Below, piece after piece: positions 35,978-49,630 of a stretch of DNA of 64,000 bases (positions are counted from its first letter, which is position 1; each line of letters starts with the position of its first letter). Below the pieces are notes generated by a model that had not been told where the DNA came from, made no database searches, and saw only the letters and a list, made by a program, of their open reading frames with translations. Both the position numbers and the translations under genes were made by a program. The DNA comes from Spizellomyces punctatus DAOM BR117 (taxonomy: Eukaryota; Chytridiomycota; Chytridiomycetes; Spizellomycetales; Spizellomycetaceae): positions 62,001 through 126,000 of the forward strand of contig NW_015971540.1 in the NCBI RefSeq assembly GCF_000182565.1. Direction: 5' to 3'.

Positions 35978-37665
35978 GTTGCTATAATATCTAAACAATC
36001 AATTCGGAAAGATTTAAAACCTAGTGCTCAAGACCGTCCGAGCGAAGGAGGAGATTCGGTATGCTAAAAGCGACATACCGTGTTCAAGGAGATTATGGAG
36101 CGTAAGGTGCTCCTCGACGTGAAGAATACCTTTTATTGCGAGCGCAGCAAAAGTTGTAAAAAGTTAGCAGAAAGCCAAAACAATATATGCAAGTCGCTAG
36201 CAATTGCAGCTTTGTGTCTGCTCCGGTATGGCCAGTAATGCAACTAGAGTTGTTCGCAACCAGGGCTCCCAATCGCCGCCCTCCACATCAGGTCCACGAT
36301 GGCGCTCTCTATGGCACGCACGGCCCGTACGCGTTGCGGGAAGCTTACACTTCTGGTCCCGAGTCTGCGGCAACAGCCATCGTCAATATTCCTCACGCAC
36401 GTCAAATGACTAGTACCTTATATTAGTTTGAGAAAAGGAAGGGCGTGAGAGATGCGGGAGGCCGCGAAATCTCCGACGCAGGCAGGGAGGGCGGTGAGGG
36501 TAAGGTGGTTTTCCAAAACAGGTGTTCTAAATAATCGTTTGGAGCGACCTTGTCCTGTCAGAGAGACCAGAGGTGGACTTCTCTGACGACTATTGGCCCG
36601 GAGGGGTTTGAGCGGAGATTTGGATTGGAACGGTCAGGACCCAGTGGCTGAACGATTTTGCGGACAGGGGAGTTGCTAGGTCCTCTGGCTGGCCTGTATT
36701 TCTGTACGGAGGATAGTGGTGGACGTGTCGGGCAGCACGACGGTACAGGAGGGATGGGCAGTAGGGGAATGAAAATAGGTAGGCTGAATCAAATCAAGCA
36801 AGTTGGGTAACCAGCGGAGTCTTCTTTTGCCAAAGGGCGGGCGCTCCAGTCGGGCCCAACATGCGCGTTATTGTATGGGTGGTTTAGCAATGAATTTGTG
36901 TTTGACTAAAGCCGCCTCATTTAACATTTCTGGAAGCTTTTCGTTTGTTTACTTTGGGTTTTATTTTCGTTTTTTTAACGTACTTAGGATTTTATAAAGT
37001 GCTTTTAAAGGTAGAAAGGTTAGATGGAGGAACGAACGTATGGCGTAAGTTGGACAAGATTAAAGGTCCATCATCGTGACTTTTAGCATCGCAAGCGTAG
37101 ATGTAACATCTTCATCCAAGGGACAATTCCCGTAAGAGATGTTCGAGTTCTTTTCCGATCTTCCGTTTCTACTTTTTGCAATCGGAATTCATGCGAGAAA
37201 ATGACATGAGGTTCAATGGCATTGAGTCTGTTGAAAAAAAGCCGCCCAGAAATTGCCATGCAAACCATGCAAGCAGTTTTCCCAATAAATCTCCGTGAAT
37301 AGTTACCCTAAATTCTTGAGACGCCCCAATCTCTATCCAACACTAGACCTTTTTCATTCATCCTTATAAATCATCCCCAAATTTGATCAGTGGAAACCTC
37401 ACGCATAAACGATTTAGAATATCAAATTCGGCGAGTGGGTTCCCGCCAAAACCTTTCAGCAAATCCCAGCAAAGCGGGTGGGAATAGGGAAATCCAAAAA
37501 AGACTGCCGTCATCAGTGTTCATATCCCGACAGGCCGTCATCATAATAGGAGATTTCCGAATTTCTGTCGAAGCTCCTTTTTTTATTGAAGCTGGGCGTC
37601 CTGGTCGCATTACACGTTCTATTGCGGTTATCCTTATCGTTTTCTTGCTGCGTGAGCCTTCCAAC
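35978..37665. other. gene-poor region between divergent G-beta and CaM-kinase genes
   Basis: About 1.7 kb. The part from about 36430 to 36780 is strongly purine-rich on the plus strand. As a result several minus-strand frames stay open with Pro/Ser/Arg-rich translations (for example PLGPDRSNPNLRSNPSGP), but no consistent splice model or homology supports a gene. The rest is likely promoters and 5' UTRs. Confidence 0.4.
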
Positions 37666-39510
<1,845 letters not shown>

Positions 39511-39814
39511 TGTCATTGTGCTAGCCTTTCTCATGTGTTTTTTTGGGGAGACTGTTACCTTCTGAGGGGTTGAATAAATACCGTTCCATTTGTGGTCCTC
39601 AGTCCATTTTCCTCATCCACATCATTCGAGTCTTGGATGCAAAACCATACGCTCATCAGAGTTGCGCATTGACCTAGTATGGTATTCTGTGCACAATATG
39701 ATATTATACGATATGTGTATGCATTCGCCCCATGCGGCGGTGTCAGGCGCATATACAATATTATGTGCAATTGATCAATTCCCGCATTCCCTTCACAAGA
39801 TATGTAGACAGCTC
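39511..39814. other. 3' flanks of convergent genes
   Basis: About 300 bp between the kinase stop and the stop of the small minus-strand gene. No gene seen. Confidence 0.4.
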
Positions 39815-40330
39815 CTAAGATGCATTCGACCTGTAAGCTGCAAGCCATCGGAACACCGTCTTCTTCACATCGCTAAATCCTAGACGCATATATGCATCAC
39901 GCTCTGTAACCCTGGACGCTCTAATACCTCCATCCAGGTACACTGCATTCTGCTTTGTGTCTGGCTGACAACACTAATAACAAGAAGCTTCTCAGAGACA
40001 TGCATTGCACCATATCATTCTCCAAAGATTGATTATACCATCAAACTTATGTGCGTTGCCTTCCTCCGTTGAGAGGGCGGTAATTGGCCCAGCACCAGCT
40101 TCAGTGGAACTTCTCCCGGTCCGCGACCTGTCACTGTGTTCTCCCGACGAGGAGGTATTTGTCATATCTTTTCCAACCTCGTCCCTCTTTGGAGTTTCAG
40201 CAGACTGAGAATGGGCTTCGTCCCACACCTGGTCGTCACTACAACAGAGGTTCTCCATCGTTTGCTTCTAGATGTACTGGCCTAAAAGATTTCTTTTTAC
40301 AAATGTGAAACTACGACGAGCACTGAGCAT
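39815..40330 (-). CDS. small protein of unknown function, possible mitochondrial presequence
   Basis: Three minus-strand exons (40278..40330, 40039..40238, 39815..39960) join in phase to 132 residues. It starts MLSARRSFTFVKRNLLG, with basic residues and no acids as in mitochondrial presequences. A Ser/Thr/Glu-rich middle (TSSSGEHSDRSRTGRSSTEA) follows, then a dense C-terminal part: NAVYLDGGIRASRVTERDAY, MRLGFSDVKKTVFRWLAAYR. Splice sites are standard (GTACAT..TGTAG, GTATAA..GCCAG). I do not recognise the family. Support comes from consistent phase, a compact head-to-head arrangement with spermidine synthase, and the protein-like C-terminus. The frame extends upstream of the chosen ATG, so the start is uncertain. 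Confidence 0.5.
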
Positions 40331-40492
40331 TGTGTCATCCAGATCATGGCAGAGACCAAGGGTTTGCTTACGCACATCAGCCAAGCCTTAAAAGCCACGT
40401 CCCAATAAGGATAAATCCATTTTTTTGTTTTTTGAGTATTTAAACGGGCCTTTCCGACTTTCAACCATTTCGTCTCATCTTCCAACTGCACC

Positions 40493-41975
<1,483 letters not shown>

Positions 41976-42331
41976 GTTTTGATGGGCTGTAGCGCGAAGT
42001 GGTTGGGATGTCTTTTATTTTCTTGTATATTTTCATTTGCAATAGACATGTCGTTACTTATTCACACCTGTCTGTGTTGGGCATTCGTAACTACCCTTTT
42101 TTCTTTTCGTACATGCAATCTTTGAGACAAGGTGGATCAGGTTTTCTGCAATGAGCAACAAATGTAGTCGTCTTGATTCAAAATCTGCTCTTCTCCGACT
42201 GGTCGTTGTAGTGACAAAGTTATTCTAAGGTTGAACAGTGGCTTGCCAAGATGGTGGTGACGGAGTCGTGTGGCTTGCGCCTGGTTGATCTGAAAATTTG
42301 CCAAGCGTTTCCAGGATGGCATTCCACAGCA
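41976..42331. other. intergenic
   Basis: About 360 bp between two plus-strand genes; no gene seen. Confidence 0.4.
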
Positions 42332-43027
42332 ATGGACGATGCTGCAATGACATTAAAGCAGCTTTCTCTCCTCGTTCTTGCTACTATCCTTATACTGGCT
42401 GCGAGTACAGCTGCATTTGATCCTACTGTACCCACCATTCCTCTATCCCCAAACACTACGTTTACCTTACTCCCACTCACCTGTACACTTCTCACGTATA
42501 CCCTGCCAGCAAACCATTCTCTCTCCATCTCTCTTTCGGTATCACCACCTATTCTGGCGCTAGGGTACACTATTAATCCCACCGATGTTTGCCGTAGTCC
42601 AGATACGAGTGGAGTGCCAGAGTATGTGCAAGTCTTAAACACGCTGACAACAACACCGACAGGAGGAGTATACAACCTACGGAATATCACAGCAGAAAGA
42701 TGCTGGAGAAAGGATGTAACACTGCGTATATCAGCTGCTACTGGATGGAGTGCAGCATATGGGCGCGAAGGGAGTGAAGTCCCCAAATCTGTGTCGATTG
42801 GAGCTATCGAAGCTGCAGCGACTGGCAATCGGACATGTTTGCAGGTAGATGGTACCAACCCGACTGGGACGACCGATAGTGCGTCGGCAACTTCAACCCC
42901 TTCATGGGGGCTGCTTCCTCCGCCGCCCGGTACAAGGGTCCGTGAGAACGGAGCAGAGTCTAGCATTAGATCAACCCACTACATTGCTATTATACTGATG
43001 CTCTCCTGTTTGGGGTACCTCCGATGA
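42332..43027 (+). CDS. secreted, probably GPI-anchored protein of unknown function
   Basis: A single exon of 231 residues. MDDAAMTLKQLSLLVLATIL begins a signal peptide ending near ASTAAF. The mature part is Thr/Pro/Ser-rich with several N-x-S/T sites and a few cysteines (LTCTLL, DVCRSPD, ERCWRKD, RTCLQVD) that could form two disulphides. It ends in a hydrophobic stretch (HYIAIILMLSCLGYL) preceded by Ser/Asn, as in GPI signals. The frame opens upstream at 42251, but the signal peptide favours 42332 or 42347. No family recognised. It differs from the other GPI-type protein in this window in having no introns. Confidence 0.6.
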   Translation: MDDAAMTLKQLSLLVLATILILAASTAAFDPTVPTIPLSPNTTFTLLPLTCTLLTYTLPANHSLSISLSVSPPILALGYTINPTDVCRSPDTSGVPEYVQVLNTLTTTPTGGVYNLRNITAERCWRKDVTLRISAATGWSAAYGREGSEVPKSVSIGAIEAAATGNRTCLQVDGTNPTGTTDSASATSTPSWGLLPPPPGTRVRENGAESSIRSTHYIAIILMLSCLGYLR

Positions 43028-43276
43028 TGAGAGATTTGCGTCAAAACCTTCTCATTAAGCTTACTGGTGACTAGAATTACTAGCATGACTAGAAACCTAT
43101 GCCAGAAGCGCTGGGCGTTGTGATAGACTATCTTTTAAAGCTTGTAGAAATATAGAACATGACTGTGCCACTGACCTTGGTCCGCTCGGCATCTTGGAAA
43201 GTCTGGGAAGTTTCAACTGCTCCAAGGCGCGTGTTGGCGAGATCCATCCCCAAAACGTCCCGTCTTTTTTGCCATA

Positions 43277-46204
43277 ATGCCGCCATCAAGCGTATCGCGA
43301 TGGGTTTTTCTAGGGCTCACTCTTATGGGTGTCCTATGGCAAGCACAAGTCGCATCTTCATTTTATCTCCCTGGAGTTGCACCTCGCGACTACAAGAGTG
43401 GTGAACGAGTGCCTCTGTATGTGAATGCTTTGTCGTCACCCGATACGGTATATCCTTGTAGTCCTGCTTCTGTATAGCAAGCAAAGACACTGACTGTTGA
43501 ATTGGGGAATAGGTACTTCCGTATGATTACTACACCCCATACTTGAAATTCTGCCAACCAAAGGAGATTCAAGGGAAAAGCGAGTCACTGGGAAGCATCC
43601 TTTTTGGCGATCGGCTGAAATCGTCGCCGTATGAGGTAAGTACTTGTTCTGTATCCTAGCTGTGTCTATGCTGTTTCCACCGTTGCTGACAGAGGGTTCT
43701 AGCTGAATATGCTACAGAAAGCGACCTGTGTCGAACTCTGTACTGCCGTATATAAAGAGGAGGATGCGTCATTTGTGGAAGGGCTGATTGAACAAAAGTA
43801 TTTTATGAACTGGTGTGTATAGGCATCTGCATATGGGAGACGACGGGGTTTTTAAATACGAAGTTCTTCAGGGAAGTCGATGGCTTACCTGCAGCCAAAG
43901 AAGAGCGAGATCCAAAGACTCAGGAGCCGTTTTACGAAATTGGCATTCAGCTTGGGTCTGTCAGCGTGGTATGTCAATGTCTTGATAGTACATGCGCATA
44001 AGGACACAGCAGACTAAAGTAGAAACGTGATCAGGAAACAAAGTACCCATACTCTAGGGCTTACCTCAACAACCATTACGACATCACAATCAAATATCAT
44101 ACCGAGGATCAAAAGACATATAGGGTGGTTGGAGTACTTGTCACTCCATACAGGTGGGGTTTGGTTGCATGTGAACGCTAGTGGGGGGCGGCCTTCCTCA
44201 CTGTCTACACGTGAAATAGTGTTGCGAACCTTAAAGACCTAAACTGTGGAAAAGATGGAGATGGTTTACCTACCGCAACAAACTACAACCATCAATTATT
44301 GAACCGGGGGAAGGATACGACGGTGAAATTTTCATACAATGTCAAGTGGGAGGTGCGTGGGCAATATGCTTTTTGACGATCCTGAACCGGCGTTCCTCAT
44401 ATTTGAGCTACCAACAGTCGTCTCGTATTCAATGGGGTACCCGCTGGGACAACTATTGTACGTAATACCTTCCTGCTAGTACTGGCCACAGGTTATTAAT
44501 GTCATGTTGATTTTCAAAGTGCATGTTTTCGACCCGAAAATCCACTGGTTCAGGTCAGTGAAATCTACTGTATACTCAGAGCAACGTGGGATAAGCTTAT
44601 CTAGTTTCTGTTAGTCTTGTGAACTCGGTTGTGATTGTATTGTTCTTGACTGGAATGGTCGCCATGATTCTCTTGCGCGCACTGCACAAAGATATTGCCC
44701 GTTATAATGCCGTCGAAGCTCAGGTAGACTTCGTTGGACGTGGCCTGACCTTGCGTCGCTGGAGTTTTTGCTTACCCGAGATCTCGTAGGAGGATGCGCA
44801 AGAAGACTTTGGATGGAAACTTGTACATGGAGATGTGTTCCGCCCGCCACGATGGTCTATGCTGCTCGCGGTGCTTGTTGGAAGCGGCGCGCAATTGTTC
44901 CTTATGGCATCTGTAACACTAGGTACCCTGGTTGAAGGTTGACTGTGGATAAAACGAGACATACTGATGCTGGTGTGGCTTTGTGCAGGTTTTGCGGTCC
45001 TCGGCTTCTTGTCGCCTTCCAGCAGAGGCTCCCTATCAACTGTTATGCTCGTCTTTTACGTCCTCTTTGGAAGTGTAGCGGGTTACACATCTGCCCGTTA
45101 CTACAAGATGTTTGGGGGCGAAAAGTGGAAGCGGAACGTTGTGCTTACCGCTTTCTTAGTGCCAGGGTAAGGTTTCCTGTCGATCGTTCTTATGTGAAAA
45201 TCCATCTTTAATACTGGAAATCCCCTAAGAACGGTCTTTGGCATTTTCCTCACCCTCAATTTTTTCCTGATTGGCGCAAAATCGTCTGGTGCGGTTCCTT
45301 TCGGAACTATGTTTGCCCTCATGGCAATGTGGTTCTTGGTTTCGGCGCCTCTATGCTTTGTCGGTGCTTACTTTGGATTCAAGAAGCCAGTACGTATTAC
45401 TTCCTGTGGTTCTGACTGTGAATTTAAGCTAACGACATGAATAGAAACTTGAGCACCCAGTTAGGACCAATCAAATTCCTCGTCAAATCCCTGAACAGGT
45501 ACAAATGATCTGATTTCATCCAGATTACACTTCATCCTAAAACCTTTTTATTATTCAAGGCATTCTACCTTCGTGCCATTCCCTCGATTCTCATGGGCGG
45601 TATCCTCCCCTTCGGAGCGATCTTCATCGAACTTTACTTTATCATGAGCAGCATCTGGTTCAACCGCATCTACTACGTGTTTGGATTTCTCTTCCTCGTC
45701 TTTTTGATCTTGATCTTGACCTGTTCGGAAGTCACGATTTTGATGTGCTACTTCCATTTGTGTTCAGAGGATTATAGATGGTAGGCGCAGAAGATGGACA
45801 CAGCACCATCCCACTGGGCTTACTAGTTTCTCTCACTAGGTGGTGGAGGGCATTCCTAACCAGTGGAGCATCGGCTTTGTATGTGTTCCTCTACGGCGTG
45901 CTGTACTATTGTACCCGGTTGGAGATTAATGACGTGCCATCAACCATTTTGTACTTTGGGTGAGTTGCAATAGTGTGCATTTACACCCATGGGCAAAGTA
46001 CATTAACCGTGAATGTGGCAGGTATACTTTCACCATGAGTTTATTGTTCTTCCTGTTGACTGGGACGATCGGGTTCACGGCTTGCTTCAAGTTTGTGAGA
46101 AAGATTTACGGTTCCATTAAGGTTCGTTCAGTTCCAAGCTATGCGAGTTTCACGTTATGTCCTCTCACAACTAACGATTTCATGTACATGTACAGATCGA
46201 TTAG
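43277..46204 (+). CDS. transmembrane 9 superfamily (EMP70) protein
   Basis: Seventeen exons join in phase to 636 residues: 43277..43447, 43513..43635, 43703..43812, 43872..43968, 44035..44153, 44220..44352, 44418..44457, 44520..44553, 44615..44723, 44790..44922, 44989..45166, 45230..45389, 45445..45498, 45560..45780, 45840..45959, 46022..46121, 46196..46204. A signal peptide (to about residue 28) is followed by a luminal domain starting [22 protein letters not shown] and nine membrane helices. Landmarks: [78 protein letters not shown] and the end KIYGSIKID, a Golgi-retention KxD-type signal. TM9SF proteins act in Golgi/endosome sorting. The last exon is 9 nt and encodes ID plus stop. Confidence 0.93.
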
Positions 46205-46443
46205 TGGAGGTCAAGTAGACACGTCCATTTTCTGTTAAGGGCAGTGTCGAATAAGAAGATACGAGTGATAGACACAGTGTGACATGGTCATAATGTTTAA
46301 TTTTCTGCAATCCAACGACTGTCGTTGGCGCAATGATTCCTCATATATATTATTGAAATTGCGTTGACTCAGCATTGTGCGATGCATCGCCACTACCGTA
46401 GACCGGGTATACAGTATTCCTCTTTAGTGTTCTATGATTTAGG

Positions 46444-47767
46444 TCACCACGGTGATCCCGGGCTCTTTGATGGGCTTGGACTCTTTGAGGCGCTTCTGAC
46501 AGGGCTCGACGTGGCAGATGTTGGACTAGGCGTCCCAGGCGAGATTCTCAGCGGAGATGCCGAGGCAGACCTCCCGCTTTTGGAGTTCAATCCTGTTTTT
46601 GCACACCAACTATTGATGTGTCCAACCAATGCGTCCTCCCACTCTGCCCAAAAATGGTTGGCTTCTGGTACGATTATCACCGTCTTGTTCTCTGACGGTA
46701 ATTCGTCCACGAACTTTTGAAAGTTTGCTTCGGATGTGAAATTGTCTTTTGCACCGGTTATAAAGAGCTTTGGGATGCTCGTAGATATGGACTTTAAGCT
46801 TCCTTGAGATTTTTTGCCGTTGAAGAGGGTGAGGAACCAAAGTACTGGTAAAAGGTTCAGCCCTCGGTTCTATGGTGAGCATGTCGAAAATAAGCCTTAC
46901 CTCCACTTGTTAAGGGCGAGAGAACTTCAGTATCTGATATGCGTAGTAAATGACATCTCGGATGAACTCACCTTGGATAACTTATCGATATGAAACCAGC
47001 TAGTTCAGGAACTTGTCCGGCAATTGCACCCATTGCTACTGATCCGTACGAATAGCCCTACAATGCATCAAGCTCAATATGCTGTTGCATGAGGCCATCA
47101 AGTCCTGATATACCTACGCATAAAACTATTCTCTTTGGTGCCAGGTCAGATCGGCTACGTAGGTAATGACAAATCGCCAGAACATCTTCCATCTCGCCCG
47201 CCCCTAAACTAATGATTGTCAAAACTGGAGGCGAAGGATATCATGCAAGCATGTGGTCAAGTACCCCTGAAGGACGTTCGCCCAGTAGACCGTCCCACAC
47301 CGCTACAGAATGGCATTTAGGATCCTGTCACTGATGAGCTCCTCCTAACCCAGGCGTGTGGAACAGCGGATAGCACTATAATGCGTACCGAAAGTTAAAA
47401 CGGACGGTCATATAACCTTGGTGCGCGAAATTGTCGAAAAGAGCTCGGACGACATTGTTTTCTAGGTTCCCGCCAAGCTTCAAGTAGAGAGGTGAATTAG
47501 CTGTACAGTCTAATTTTTCGAATCCCACAGCAACCCAAAGCTCACCGGCCCGTAAGGATGCGCAAATATGACGCATCTATCGAATGAGGTTCGCCAATAT
47601 TGACAACTAGCCATAGGAAGAATCAAGATGCCTACGAAAACTCACGTGTCCTTTCTACCAGTACCCTTGTAAATGCGGGTCTCAAGTTCAACCTTGTCGG
47701 TGGAAGGCACATGCTGTTGCTCCTCTTGGTAATGGAGCACGGCAGAACGGGAAACATGGTCGAGCAT
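46444..47767 (-). CDS. alpha/beta hydrolase with 5-nt micro-exon
   Basis: Eight minus-strand exons (47646..47767, 47546..47576, 47389..47477, 47265..47302, 47118..47203, 46972..47057, 46901..46905, 46444..46844) join in phase to 285 residues. Order of motifs: FAHPYGPLGGNLENNVVRAL (HPxGPxGGN oxyanion segment), TVRFNFRGVGRSTG, GAGEMEDVLAICHYL, nucleophile elbow LCGYSYGSVAMG, YPSGVLWFLTLFNGKK, FITGAKDNFTSEANF (acid) and PEANHFWAEWE (histidine). This is the small esterase family related to bacterial COG2945 proteins; its substrate is unknown. The C-terminus is a Ser/Pro/Lys-rich disordered tail. The 5-nt exon (TGGAG) is inferred because it alone joins YP to VLWFLTLF in frame with family spacing. 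Confidence 0.82.
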
Positions 47768-48109
47768 GCTGATGTAGCAATCTGACGACGTGCTTTTGTC
47801 CATTGCGCGGTTTCGTGATTGCTTGTGATCACGTGAATGCTTACTCAACTGTGGCTGGTTGGATCCATTCCAAGCCTCGAGTTCTTGCGGCCACTTTGCC
47901 GCTTGCGCCCCATCCAATTAAAATCCCCACACGAGCCGTCGTTGTATCCCAGATCCCTGACGTAAACATTGAACGTTCCCACCCATAAAAGAACGAGGTC
48001 GCTGAATCTGCAGTTTTCGCACACGATCGTCGTCGTCCATCAGGCCAGAGAGTAGGCCCAACACACCAGCTGCAGTCAAGACATATTCCTGTGAACCACT
48101 TTTACAAGC
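47768..48109. other. divergent promoter region, hydrolase / chitin deacetylase
   Basis: About 340 bp between divergent start codons; no core element clearly supported. Confidence 0.4.
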
Positions 48110-49502
48110 ATGCTTCCCACCATCGCCGCCATCGCCACGGCATCCGTCGCTGTTTTGTCGTCATTAGTTTCTGCACAGTCGATAAAAACATGCACTCCTT
48201 ACCAGTCAGAATTCGACTTCACAGGCTTTCCTCCTGCATGGGAAAAGGCATCAACAGGTGCTTTACGGGAGAAATCTCTCAATTAAAACTAAATTACTAA
48301 AATTCCACATTTGATTTTTAGGCACCGTGAACTCGGCAGAGTTTACGGCCCTCAAGGCGCGGATTGATTGGTCAAAGGTTCCAAGCATCCCTCCTAAAAC
48401 CGCGCAAGCGCCCACAGGACCGATGGTCACGACGGGATATAACGTTGCAGCTGATCCAGGTGCGTATTTGTTCTCGCATGAGTTTGGGCTGTGACTTGCG
48501 TAATAATCTGTTACGCTTGTACGACAGACTGTTGGTGGACGGCCACAGGTTGTACGAAGAGTAAAGTCGCTGGCATTGACCCCGATATTGTTCAATGTCC
48601 ACAGTCGTGTAAGTAGAGTCGTTGCAGCATCGACTTTCGAAATGACGATGCTTATTACTGGACTTTCAAATAGCAACTCTCGGATATACGTTTGATGATG
48701 GTCCAAACTGTACCCAGCCTTTCCTGTATGACTTCTTGAAGCAGAACAATCAGAAGGTGGACCTCTTCTATATTGGATCGAATGTCCGAAACTGGCCACG
48801 AGAGGCTAAGCTTGGAGTCGACGCTGGACACCACATTGCCGTACACACCTGGTCGCACCCGCTACTGACCTCCTTAAGCAATGATGAAGTGCTTGCCGAG
48901 CTTTACTACACCAAGAAAATCATCAAACTAGTAACAGGTGTGACCCCCAAGTACTTCCGTCCTCCACAGGGCGACATTGACGATCGGGTCCGCGCAATTG
49001 CAAAGGCCATCAACCTCACCAACATTCAATGGAACCTTGGTATGTTACTGGTTGTCCCTTACTCTAATCCTTGTTCTCTGAACTAATTGTCTGTGCAGAC
49101 TCCTTCGACTGGATGATGCAACCGGCTGGTCCGCGCTCACCTGCTGAGATAGATGCCAACTTCCAAGGCTGGATTGATAAGGCGAAGAATGGCTCTTTCG
49201 CAAACAGCGGTGCTATTTCTCTCGAGCACGAGGCGAACGAGGGCACCATGAGAAAAGCAATCGAATGGTATCCCAAGCTAAAGGAGTCCTTCAAATATAT
49301 TATGCCGGTAGTGAGTTGCCAGAGCATCGCTCATCCCTATGAGGAAACCAATATCAGCTTCCAAACGTTCCAAGAAGTTGTGGGTGGCAAGCCTGCTGGC
49401 TCGGGATCTACCGGCAGTGGAGCACCGCCGCAGACGGCCGCGAGCCTGGTCGGAGGGTGGGTTGCGGCCGTCGCTGCGGCAGTTGGAGCGGCATTTTTGT
49501 AG
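48110..49502 (+). CDS. chitin deacetylase (CE4/NodB), GPI-anchored
   Basis: Five exons (48110..48257, 48322..48459, 48528..48608, 48674..49039, 49099..49502) join in phase to 378 residues. A signal peptide (ending near LVSAQS) precedes a Cys-containing head (CWWTATGCTK). The NodB domain has motif 1 TFDDGPN with the catalytic Asp pair, motif 2 HTWSHP with the zinc-binding histidines, motif 3 RPPQGDIDDR, motif 4 DSFDWM and motif 5 ISLEHE. A Gly/Ser spacer and an Ala/Val-rich hydrophobic end indicate a GPI anchor. The enzyme converts cell-wall chitin to chitosan. Motif 3 has Gln where many members have Tyr/Phe, which also occurs in fungal CDAs. Confidence 0.94.
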
Positions 49503-49630
49503 GACAATGCACATTTCTATTCACAAATTAGATGTAAAATAGTTTTCCATCCTGTATCTTACTCATGTTCAATTAGCCCTATATAGCTTTGGGGAAGCAT
49601 TCTGTTCTGAATATAGTGAACGTCTTCGAT

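Noticed and set aside
36187-36426. Plus-strand frames of 60-80 codons upstream of the CaM-kinase
   Set aside because: Several frames are open at once and none has homology or consistent splice sites.
42220-42966. Long minus-strand frame of 248 codons opposite the secreted protein
   Set aside because: Antisense shadow: the plus strand has a signal peptide and GPI end, while the minus frame lacks domain features.
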